This document shows positions 33,566 to 40,850 of a stretch of 64,000 nucleotides of DNA, one piece after another. A program made the translations under genes and the position numbers. Every line of letters begins with the position of its first letter. Positions within the stretch are counted from its first letter, which is position 1. The stretch lies in NCBI RefSeq assembly GCF_002999135.1, contig NZ_CP027229.1:2579501-2643500 (forward strand), given 5' to 3'. The notes below the pieces were generated by a model. That model ran no database searches and was not told where the DNA came from. It saw only the letters and a list, made by a program, of their open reading frames with translations. The stretch is from Capnocytophaga sp. oral taxon 878 (GTDB lineage Bacteria; Bacteroidota; Bacteroidia; Flavobacteriales; Flavobacteriaceae).

Positions 33566-34729
33566 TTAGTCCTTTATTTTGCTAATTCTGTTTACTATAA
33601 GTGCTACTGCACCATCGCCGGTGACATTGCAAGCGGTACCAAAGCTATCCATAGCAATGTAAAGAGCTACCATAAGACCTTGTGTGCGCTCATCAAAACC
33701 GAGCATAGAATTAAGGACTCCTAAAGCAGCCATAATAGCTCCGCCAGGTACGCCAGGGGCAGCTACCATAATTACCCCAAGCATCATTACAAAGCCTGCA
33801 AATAACATAAAATCATAGGGCATACCTTCTAACATCATTAGGGCAAGCGCACAGGCTGTAATTTTCATCGTACTGCCTGAAAGATGAATGGTAGCACATA
33901 AAGGTATTACAAAGCCTGCTATTTTGCTTGAAATGCCTAATTTTTGGGCTTGGCGTAGTGTTACAGGAATGGTGGCGGCTGATGACTGGGTGCCTAATGC
34001 TGTAGCGTAGGCAGGTAACATTGTAAGTAATGAGCGGAAAGGGTTTTTGCCCGCAATGCTTCCTGCTATAAGATATTGAATTAGTAACAGGACAATGTGC
34101 ATTGCAAAAAGTATGATAATTAGTTTGAAGAAAACGGTCATAATCGCCATTACTTGTCCGCTATAACTAATTTCGGCAAAAATGGTGAGGATATAATAAG
34201 GCAGCAGGGGTATAATAGCTTTGCTGATGAGCCATTTTACGATTTCGCCAAATTCTTTTATCATCTGGCTGAGGGTGCTTTCTTCACGTACTGATAGCCC
34301 TATACCTATAATGAAGGAGAGTACTAGTGAGGTCATCACATCGGTAATGGGGGGCATTTCGATGGTGAAGAAAGGGCGTATGGCTTCGGCATCTTTGCCT
34401 ATATTACTGAGCTGTTCGCCTTGTAATAGGGTAGGGAAGAGGCTTTCGCCTACTAAGTAGGTAGAAAAGCCTGAAAAGAGGGTGAAGCTATAGGCGATGC
34501 CCACGGTTATGAGCAGTAGTTTCCCAGCACTTTTGCCCAGTTCGGCAATGGAGGGCATAATGAGTCCCATCATAATGAGGGGTATGGAGAAGCCTAAGAA
34601 GTTGGCGAATAATGTTTTGAAGGTGATAAGCAGGCGCATTATGTTTTCGGGGGCTGCTAAGCCTATGCTTATACCAAAAGCGATGCCGCAGCAGACTTTA
34701 AAGAGTAAAGAACGAAAGATTTTTTCCAT
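33566..34729 (-). CDS. Dicarboxylate/amino acid:cation symporter (DAACS family)
   Basis: A 387-residue membrane protein with about eight hydrophobic segments and the two re-entrant-loop signatures of the family: ALGTQSSAATIPVTLRQ (serine-rich HP1) and the TM7-HP2 region PLCATIHLSGSTMKITACAL, then AAPGVPGGAIMAAL. These carriers import glutamate, aspartate, serine/threonine or C4-dicarboxylates with Na+ or H+. The final helix contains MDSFGTACNVTGDGAVA, where the Asp binds the substrate amino group in amino-acid-specific members, which favours an amino acid substrate. It stands alone, with promoter 34753-34783 and terminator 33495-33525. Confidence 0.88.
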   Translation of the reverse strand: MEKIFRSLLFKVCCGIAFGISIGLAAPENIMRLLITFKTLFANFLGFSIPLIMMGLIMPSIAELGKSAGKLLLITVGIAYSFTLFSGFSTYLVGESLFPTLLQGEQLSNIGKDAEAIRPFFTIEMPPITDVMTSLVLSFIIGIGLSVREESTLSQMIKEFGEIVKWLISKAIIPLLPYYILTIFAEISYSGQVMAIMTVFFKLIIILFAMHIVLLLIQYLIAGSIAGKNPFRSLLTMLPAYATALGTQSSAATIPVTLRQAQKLGISSKIAGFVIPLCATIHLSGSTMKITACALALMMLEGMPYDFMLFAGFVMMLGVIMVAAPGVPGGAIMAALGVLNSMLGFDERTQGLMVALYIAMDSFGTACNVTGDGAVALIVNRISKIKD

Positions 34730-34752
34730 AATTAAAATAATTAATATGGGGA

Positions 34753-34783
34753 CAAAGGTAATGATTATTTGGCAAAAAACAAA
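34753..34783 (-). promoter_or_regulatory. Promoter of the symporter gene
   Basis: TTTG (34780-34783), 19 bp, TACCTTTG (34753-34760) on the minus strand, 23 bases before the start. The G/A repeat begins directly behind it. Confidence 0.8.
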
Positions 34784-34796
34784 GTCTTGTAGGGGA

Positions 34797-35070
34797 TAGG
34801 GGGTAGGAGTTAGGGGGTAGGAGTTAGGGGGTAGGAGTTAGGGGGTAGGAGTGAGGGGATAGGAGTGAGGGGAAGGAGTGAGGGGGAAGGAGTGAGGGGG
34901 AAGGAGTGAGGGGGAAGGAGTGAGGGGGAAGGAGTGAGGGGGAAGGAGTGAGGGGGAAGGAGTTAGGGGGTAGGAGTTAGGGGGTAGGAGTTAGGGGGTA
35001 GGAGTTAGGGGGTAGGAGTTAGGGGATAGGAGTTAGGGGATAGGAGTGAGGGGATAGGAGATAGGGGGGA
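34797..35070 (+). repeat. 14-bp G-rich minisatellite
   Basis: About 19-20 head-to-tail units of TAGGAGTTAGGGGG. A central block of about seven units is changed to AAGGAGTGAGGGGG, and T-type units occur on both sides. One strand is almost pure purine plus T and the other pyrimidine-rich. Confidence 0.9.
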
Positions 35071-35219
35071 GGAGAAGTGAGGATTGGTGGTTGAGGAAAA
35101 TGAGGGGAAATGTGGGGAATAATGAGAATAATGTAAGGATTGGAGGAATTTGTTGCGGATTATGTAAAGAGTGGGTAGGGTCGGGAAGGGGTTGATAATC
35201 AGGGTGGTGAGGCTTATAC

Positions 35220-35263
35220 TTCGTTTATAGTTCGTTTATCCTTCGTTATAGGTTCGTTTAAAG
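35220..35263 (+). repeat. Four 11-bp iterons in copy 2
   Basis: Identical over 44 bases to 17947-17990 and to the reverse complement of 49258-49301, within otherwise diverged flanks. Confidence 0.85.
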
Positions 35264-35615
35264 TAGGCAAAAGATAAGAGATAAGAGATAAGAGGGTGGG
35301 GCAGAAAGGGCTGATTATTAGGGAAGAGGGGTTGGGAGGTAGGGGATAGATAGGGGGAAGGGAATTTTGCATTATTCGCAATTTAGGGGGTAGGAGATAG
35401 GAGATAGGGGAGAGAAGAGGGGGTAGGAGTTAGGAGATAGGGGAGAGAAGAGGAGATAGGAGGTGTGAGAGGGGTAGGAGATAGGGTGTAGAAGATAGGG
35501 GAATGGGGGTGGAATGGGGTTTTTGTGGAGTTGGTGGGGGAAATGGGGTATATTGGCACGATTTTCGCAGTGATTTTTGTATAAGTATTTAATGTATTTT
35601 TTAACTTTCTTTTTT

Positions 35616-36599
35616 ATGAAACGCTTATTATTCATAGGTTTAACTCTTATTTCGGTAGTGACGGCTTGCACTGATAACAAAACTAACGAGCAGTATATGC
35701 CTGCTTCGGTAGGGCCAATTAATAGCCTTGCTGTGGTTATTGATAATGATTTGTGGGAGGGTGCTGTAGGAGATACAATTCGGAGGTATTTTGCCGCTCC
35801 TATTGATGGGCTGCCTACTGAAGAGCCTACTTTTTCATTACACCAAGTTCCGCCGCAAGTTTTTGAGGGGAATACTCGCAATAGTAGGAATGTGCTTATT
35901 GTACAACGCGGGGATAAAAAGAGTGCTGTAGTGAAAGAGAATATGTATGCTAAACCACAGGTGGTGGCTATAGTGCAGGCTGAGAAGGTAAGAGATATTG
36001 CTTGTAAAGTGGAGGAATTTCATGATAAGTTTATCAATGCTTTCAAGGAAAATGAACTTAGTGAGACGCGTAATAGATTTCAGAAATCACTTAATACAGA
36101 GACGGAAGTGCCTGCTACCCTTGGGGTAAGGCTTGAGATGCCTTCTTTTTATAAGATAGTAAAGCACGAGAATAATTTCTTTTGGATTGAGAGGCCTATA
36201 AAAGGGGGCAAGGCGAGTGTTATACTGTACGAGATGCCTCTTAATAGTATCCCGACTAATGAGGAGGAGCGTGCTAAGGCGATAGTGCATATGCGTGACT
36301 CGATAGGTGAGAAGTATATCCCGGGTCCTGAGAAAGGGATGTATATGCTTACAGAAACTTATTTGGCGCCAAGCATCAGCAATGTGAAGGTGAAGGGTAG
36401 AAATGCCATAGAGAGCAAGGGGTTATGGGAGGTGAAGAACTTTGCCCTTGGAGGTCCTTATATAAACTATATTATTGAGGATATCCCGAATAACCGATTA
36501 CTTGTAGCGGAGGGCTTTTTGTTTGCCCCAGGGGTGGCTAAACGCGATGTGCTTTTTGAACTTGAGGCGATTATAAAATCCATAGAATTTACGAAGTAA
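35616..36599 (+). CDS. DUF4837 family lipoprotein
   Basis: A 327-residue lipoprotein; ATG 35616 is chosen because it gives a clean signal (MKRLLFIGLTLISVVTAC, Cys18), while the upstream TTG at 35577 would add 13 hydrophobic residues. The sequence SVGPINSLAVVIDNDLWEG near the N-terminus and the end GVAKRDVLFELEAIIKSI are typical of the DUF4837 family of Bacteroidota. Function unknown; periplasmic or outer-membrane anchored. It is the first gene of a plus-strand run and is followed 40 bases later by another lipoprotein. Confidence 0.75.
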   Translation: MKRLLFIGLTLISVVTACTDNKTNEQYMPASVGPINSLAVVIDNDLWEGAVGDTIRRYFAAPIDGLPTEEPTFSLHQVPPQVFEGNTRNSRNVLIVQRGDKKSAVVKENMYAKPQVVAIVQAEKVRDIACKVEEFHDKFINAFKENELSETRNRFQKSLNTETEVPATLGVRLEMPSFYKIVKHENNFFWIERPIKGGKASVILYEMPLNSIPTNEEERAKAIVHMRDSIGEKYIPGPEKGMYMLTETYLAPSISNVKVKGRNAIESKGLWEVKNFALGGPYINYIIEDIPNNRLLVAEGFLFAPGVAKRDVLFELEAIIKSIEFTK

Positions 36600-36639
36600 C
36601 AAGTAACTTTTAGAAAAAATATAACCAGAAGAAACGACT

Positions 36640-37362
36640 ATGAAAAGAGTACTGACCTTATTACTTTTGGCCTTTGCGCTGAGTTCGTGCAATAGGCTTT
36701 TTGTGAAACTATACAATACCAGACCGATTATAGATAAGAAAGTGACTTGGAGGGGAGAGGATAGAGAAGTGATTTTTATTCCGATGATACATATCTCAAG
36801 GCAGGCGTATTATGACCAAGTGAAGGATTTTGTTACGCAGAAGCGACAAGAGGGATATACTATTTACTATGAAGGAGTAGGGATGAGCGATTCACTTACT
36901 GCGGCGCAACGAGATACTGTATATAGGAAAGCGAGAAAGATATTAGGATTTCATATAAAAGGAGCTTATGATAAGGATGGGAAAAACCGTTCGATACCTA
37001 AATATAAGCGTTATGTGGGACAGAATAAAGCCAATACGGGGATTGATACCATTCGGGATATAAATCTTGATATGACACTGGATAAGCTTTTGCCTTTGGT
37101 AGCTACCGTAGGAGGTAATGATGGTAAAATAGAGCTAGATGAGTGTGACTACTCGACCCCGCTGAATGCTAAATATAAATGCAAGAAGCCAAAGAATTGG
37201 ATAGAATACAGATATGCCTTATCACATACGTATAGAGATAATTATATAAAAGAAACTCTTATTAAGGCTCCGCATAAAAAGATAGTGATAGTATATGGAG
37301 GAGGGCATAAGGATGCTATTGGAGAGGCGATGAAAGAACTTAAGTTAGAAAAAGTAAAATAA
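36640..37362 (+). CDS. Lipoprotein with TraB/Tiki-like motifs
   Basis: A 240-residue lipoprotein (lipobox LSSC, Cys17). Three motifs stand out: FIPMIHIS (His51), IYYEGVG (Glu78) and, near the C-terminus, VIVYGGGHKDAIGE (His223). The order HxS, EG, GGGH resembles the TraB/GumN/Tiki superfamily, whose members include metalloproteases, but the overall match is remote and was not searched. It is probably co-transcribed with the DUF4837 gene. I infer a periplasmic enzyme; this is not established. Confidence 0.6.
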   Translation: MKRVLTLLLLAFALSSCNRLFVKLYNTRPIIDKKVTWRGEDREVIFIPMIHISRQAYYDQVKDFVTQKRQEGYTIYYEGVGMSDSLTAAQRDTVYRKARKILGFHIKGAYDKDGKNRSIPKYKRYVGQNKANTGIDTIRDINLDMTLDKLLPLVATVGGNDGKIELDECDYSTPLNAKYKCKKPKNWIEYRYALSHTYRDNYIKETLIKAPHKKIVIVYGGGHKDAIGEAMKELKLEKVK

Positions 37363-37387
37363 ATTAGGGTAGGAAGAAAAAAGAATG

Positions 37388-37395
37388 TATCTTTG
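37388..37395 (+). promoter_or_regulatory. Possible promoter -7 element of tatA
   Basis: TATCTTTG matches TAnnTTTG, 33 bases before the tatA start, but no TTTG is found at the expected -33 position. Confidence 0.4.
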
Positions 37396-37428
37396 CAACC
37401 TAATTATGAATATTAAAATATTGTAGGT

Positions 37429-37623
37429 ATGAATTTAAGTATATTTTTGGGCATAGTAGGTCCGTGGCAAGCAGTTATTATTGTAGCCCTTATATTATTG
37501 CTTTTTGGAGGAAAGAAGATACCTGAATTAATGCGAGGTTTGGGTAATGGCATTAGGGAGTTTAAAGATGCTACTAAGCAGCCAGAAGAAGAGAAGAAAG
37601 AAGGGGAAAAAGATAAACAATAA
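37429..37623 (+). CDS. tatA: Sec-independent translocase protein TatA
   Basis: A 64-residue protein with one N-terminal membrane helix (about 8-22, PWQAVIIVALILLLFGG), the FGGKKIPELMRGLGNGIREFK amphipathic segment (Phe-Gly hinge) and a charged tail, the standard TatA/TatE build. It forms the pore-like component of the twin-arginine pathway that exports folded proteins. tatC is not in the window. It lies between the lipoprotein genes and a YbjQ-type gene on the same strand. Confidence 0.92.
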   Translation: MNLSIFLGIVGPWQAVIIVALILLLFGGKKIPELMRGLGNGIREFKDATKQPEEEKKEGEKDKQ

Positions 37624-37648
37624 AAGCACTGATTAAAGAGAAGAAGTT

Positions 37649-37966
37649 ATGATATTGACTACAACACCTACGCTGGAAGGGCACCCTATAAAACAATATT
37701 TAGGCATAGTTACTGGTGAGACTATCATTGGGGCGAATGCTATTAAAGATTTTATGGCGGGACTAACGGACTTTTTTGGAGGACGATCTACAACTTATGA
37801 GCGAGTGCTTATTGAAGCAAAAGAAACAGCACTTGCGGAGTTACAGCAACGCGCCTTGGAGCGTGGAGCTAACGCTATAGTAGGTATAGACCTTGATTAC
37901 GAGACCTTAGGGAGCAATGGTGGGATGCTAATGGTTACCGCCAGTGGTACTGCTGTAGTTGTATAA
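37649..37966 (+). CDS. YbjQ family (UPF0145) protein
   Basis: A 105-residue protein of the full family length. [24 protein letters not shown] at the start, the [16 protein letters not shown] helix and [16 protein letters not shown] are the conserved elements of the YbjQ/UPF0145 (heavy-metal-binding-like) family, which forms pentameric rings. Biochemical function is unknown. It starts 25 bases after tatA and precedes mutY by 42 bases; likely one transcript. Confidence 0.88.
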   Translation: MILTTTPTLEGHPIKQYLGIVTGETIIGANAIKDFMAGLTDFFGGRSTTYERVLIEAKETALAELQQRALERGANAIVGIDLDYETLGSNGGMLMVTASGTAVVV

Positions 37967-38008
37967 CAACTAAATAAGCAGGTAGGTAAAATAGCGAAAT
38001 ATAGCACA

Positions 38009-39046
38009 TTGGCAGATTGGCTTATTCACAAATTAGTAACTTGGTACAGTACTGCACAGCGGATACTGCCTTGGCGTGGTACTGCTGACCCTTATAAGGT
38101 ATGGCTTTCTGAAATTATCTTGCAACAAACGCGGGTAGTACAAGGATTGCCTTACTATGAACGATTCATAACACACTTTCCTACTGTTATAGCCTTAGCC
38201 CAAGCGCCAGAAGAACAGGTGATGAAACTATGGCAGGGCTTAGGTTACTACTCACGGGCTAAAAACTTGCATAAAACTGCCGAGTATATAGCTACAGAAC
38301 TGGGAGGAGAATTTCCTAAAACATATAAAGAACTTATCAAACTGAAAGGCATTGGCGATTATACAGCCAGTGCCATTGCTTCTTTTTGCTATAATGAACC
38401 TTGTGCAGTGGTAGATGGGAATGTGTACCGTGTGCTATCGCGGTTATTTGGCATTAGTACGCCTATAAACAGCACTGAGGGAGCAAAGGCTTTTAGGAGC
38501 TTGGCTTACCAACTACTTGACACAAAAGAACCAGGAACTTACAACCAAGCCTTGATGGAATTTGGTGCGCTTGTGTGCACTCCGCAGGCAGCTGGTTGTA
38601 GTGATTGTATTTTTCAGTCTCACTGCTGGGCGTACCAACACCAAGAAGTAGGCACTCTACCTGTAAAACTTAAGAAAATAAGCGTTAAGAAGCGCTATTT
38701 TAACTACCTTGTGTGGATTAGTGCAGATAAAAAAACGCTCCTGCAAAAGCGAGAAGGGAAAGATATATGGCATGGGCTTTATGAGTTCCCATTGATAGAA
38801 AGTGAGAGCCCTTTATCGGGGGTAGAACTTAGTGCTTTTTTGGCTGCTGAGGGCTCCCATTGGGAACCCGTTTTGTACAACCAAAGTCCTGTGATACACA
38901 AACTCACTCACCAACATATTTATACTTCTTTTTGGGTGATTATGACTCCTGAACTACCTGATAATGCGGTGCTTATAAGTGATGTGGTGGCTTATCCAGT
39001 ATCGGCACTTACTGCAAAATTTATTACAGACTTTTGGCAGTTATAA
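38009..39046 (+). CDS. mutY: A/G-specific adenine glycosylase
   Basis: A 345-residue DNA repair enzyme that removes adenine opposite 8-oxoguanine. The HhH-GPD domain shows SEIILQQTRV, LKGIGDYTASAIASF and the catalytic Asp in VVDGNVYRVLSR. The iron-sulfur cluster ligands fit C-x6-C-x2-C-x5-C in CTPQAAGCSDCIFQSHC, and a C-terminal NUDIX-like domain (about 230-345) reads the 8-oxoG strand. There is no ATG near the expected N-terminus; TTG at 38009 gives the normal start MADWLIHKLVTWY. It neighbours ssb and gldE, as in other Flavobacteriia. Confidence 0.92.
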   Translation: MADWLIHKLVTWYSTAQRILPWRGTADPYKVWLSEIILQQTRVVQGLPYYERFITHFPTVIALAQAPEEQVMKLWQGLGYYSRAKNLHKTAEYIATELGGEFPKTYKELIKLKGIGDYTASAIASFCYNEPCAVVDGNVYRVLSRLFGISTPINSTEGAKAFRSLAYQLLDTKEPGTYNQALMEFGALVCTPQAAGCSDCIFQSHCWAYQHQEVGTLPVKLKKISVKKRYFNYLVWISADKKTLLQKREGKDIWHGLYEFPLIESESPLSGVELSAFLAAEGSHWEPVLYNQSPVIHKLTHQHIYTSFWVIMTPELPDNAVLISDVVAYPVSALTAKFITDFWQL

Positions 39047-39063
39047 AAAATGTTGTACTTTTG
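39033..39063 (+). promoter_or_regulatory. Promoter of ssb
   Basis: TTTG (39033-39036, inside the end of mutY), 19 bp, TACTTTTG (39056-39063), 32 bases before the ssb start. It gives ssb-gldE-polA their own transcription start. Confidence 0.75.
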
Positions 39064-39095
39064 TTGTGTTTTATAACCTCTAAATACTTAAAACA

Positions 39096-39503
39096 ATGAG
39101 CGGAAATTTGAACAGAGTAACGCTATTGGGAAGAATGGGCGATGCTATTAAGCTCACTTACTTTAGCGAGGGGAATTGCGTAGGTCAGTTTCCATTGGCT
39201 ACTAATGATGAGTACATAAACAAAAGTACTAATGAGAAAGTAGTAACTACTGAATGGCACAACATTGTAGTGCGTAACAAACAAGCAGAAATTATCGAAA
39301 AATACACACAAAAAGGAGACCTTATCTACTTAGAAGGCAGGCTTAAAACGCGCTCTTGGCAAGGAGATGATGGTCATACCCACTACATTACAGAGGTATT
39401 TATAACTGACTTTAACCTTTTGCCTAATACACGAACTGCTAAGACAGAAGGAGGAGAAGAACCTTTGGTGGCAGATAAGCCAGAAGATGGGCTTCCTTTT
39501 TAA
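39096..39503 (+). CDS. ssb: Single-stranded DNA-binding protein
   Basis: A 135-residue OB-fold protein with the usual opening NRVTLLGRMGDAIKLTY, then TEWHNIVVRNKQAEIIEKYT, and GDLIYLEGRLKTRSWQ. The C-terminus PEDGLPF fits the acidic tip that docks partner proteins (DDDIPF in E. coli). It coats single-stranded DNA during replication and repair. It is preceded by its own promoter and followed 18 bases later by gldE. Confidence 0.93.
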   Translation: MSGNLNRVTLLGRMGDAIKLTYFSEGNCVGQFPLATNDEYINKSTNEKVVTTEWHNIVVRNKQAEIIEKYTQKGDLIYLEGRLKTRSWQGDDGHTHYITEVFITDFNLLPNTRTAKTEGGEEPLVADKPEDGLPF

Positions 39504-39521
39504 TATCTAACAATTTGTACT

Positions 39522-40841
39522 TTGGAAACAGAACCTGTCTCGGTGCCCCTATTTATGTCATTTCTGGCAGTAAATGCGGGTATCATTATTCAATTTGCAA
39601 TTTTCTTTTTTTTATTGTTGTGCTCGGCACTCATATCGGGAGCTGAAGTGGCTCTTTTTTCACTTTCACCTACAGATATAGACGAGCTTAAGGAAGAGAA
39701 TAGTGCGACAAGCAACCTACTAGTGAAGTTGGTTGAAAATCCTAAAAAGCTATTGGCTACAGTGCTTATAGCGAATAACTTGGTAAATATCTCAATAGTT
39801 CTTCTTTTTGTGGATTTAGGAGAATTTCTTTTCAGAGGTATTGAAAATCCTATTATTTATGAGATAATGAATGTAGGGGTAGTAACTTTTGTACTACTGC
39901 TATGTGGTGAAATATTGCCAAAAATATACGCTAATAGGAATAACCTGAAATTTGCCCAAAGAGTAGCCTACCCTATTTATACCTTGGATACGCTTTTTAC
40001 GCCTATTAGTGTGCCTATGAAAGGCTTTACAGTGTGGATACAGAAGCGTTTGGGTAAAAAGAAAAGTAATATATCGGTAGGACAGCTGTCGCAAGCCTTA
40101 GAACTGGCATCGGAAGAAGATACAACTAATGAAGAGAAGAAGCTTTTGGAAAGTATTGTATCATTTGGTAATACCGAAACCCGTGAGGTAATGATGCCTC
40201 GTGTAGATATTTTTGCCCTTAGTGATGATACACCTTTTGCCCAAGTGCTAAGTGAAATAGTGCGTATAGGCTATTCACGCATACCAGTGTACCATGATAA
40301 TTTGGATAATATTATAGGGGTTATCTACATCAAAGACCTTTTGCCTTACATTGATAAACCCGATTTTAATTGGACAACTGTAATGCGCAAGGCTTTTTTT
40401 GTGCCTGAGAATAAGAAGTTGGACGACTTGCTGGGAGAGTTTCAAGAAAAGAAGATACACTTGGCAGTAGTAGTAGATGAATATGGCGGTACTTGCGGAA
40501 TCATTACCCTTGAAGATATTATAGAAGAAATAGTAGGAAGTATTAATGATGAGTTTGACGATGATGATGTTACATACTCTAAAATTAATGACCATACTTA
40601 TTTTTTTGAAGGGAAAACAGTGTTGAAAGACTTCTACCGTATTATGGAATTTACAGATGAAGAGGAGCAAGAATTTGATGAATGTAGGGGAGATGCAGAA
40701 ACACTTGCTGGTTTTCTTCTTGAGGTAGCCGGCAACTTCCCACAAAAAGGTTTACCTATAGTTTTTGGAAATTATCAGTTTATTGTTGAAGCATTTGATA
40801 AAAAACGTATTAAGCAAATTAAGATTATTAGAACAACTTAA
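39522..40841 (+). CDS. gldE: GldE-like protein (gliding motility-associated, CorC/HlyC type)
   Basis: A 439-residue protein. A CNNM/DUF21 membrane domain (about 20-190, with SGAEVALFSLSPTDIDEL) is followed by two CBS domains (about 215-335, VMMPRVDIFALSD and VVDEYGGTCGIITLEDI) and a CorC/HlyC transporter-associated domain. In Flavobacterium johnsoniae, GldE follows mutY and ssb and acts with GldD in gliding and T9SS function; the same mutY-ssb-gldE order here supports the name. The start is probably TTG 39522, since the next ATG (39555) would cut the N-terminus short. gldD, normally next, is absent; polA follows after 9 bases. Confidence 0.85.
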   Translation: METEPVSVPLFMSFLAVNAGIIIQFAIFFFLLLCSALISGAEVALFSLSPTDIDELKEENSATSNLLVKLVENPKKLLATVLIANNLVNISIVLLFVDLGEFLFRGIENPIIYEIMNVGVVTFVLLLCGEILPKIYANRNNLKFAQRVAYPIYTLDTLFTPISVPMKGFTVWIQKRLGKKKSNISVGQLSQALELASEEDTTNEEKKLLESIVSFGNTETREVMMPRVDIFALSDDTPFAQVLSEIVRIGYSRIPVYHDNLDNIIGVIYIKDLLPYIDKPDFNWTTVMRKAFFVPENKKLDDLLGEFQEKKIHLAVVVDEYGGTCGIITLEDIIEEIVGSINDEFDDDDVTYSKINDHTYFFEGKTVLKDFYRIMEFTDEEEQEFDECRGDAETLAGFLLEVAGNFPQKGLPIVFGNYQFIVEAFDKKRIKQIKIIRTT

Positions 40842-40850
40842 TCACAAGAA

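Larger units (their letters stand above)
34790..35545 (+). repeat. Dispersed G/A-rich modular repeat, copy 2
   Basis: The longest copy, about 755 bases, in the divergent gap between the symporter and the DUF4837 gene. It consists of a 14-bp minisatellite (34797-35070), GAATAATGTAAGGAT and GTTGCGGATTATGTAAAG, the iterons (35220-35263), GATAAGAG units, GGGCTGATTATTAGGGAAGA, a 30-base module at 35360-35389, and more GGAGATAGGGGA-type units. No credible coding frame. Confidence 0.85.

Noticed and set aside
35372..35881. A 169-codon minus frame ending in SYPLNCE within repeat copy 2
   Set aside because: A frame of nearly the same ending occurs in copy 3 (48883-49149). Both are simple translations of the C/T-rich repeat strand (Ser-Pro-x-Ser-Tyr runs) and this one overlaps the DUF4837 gene.
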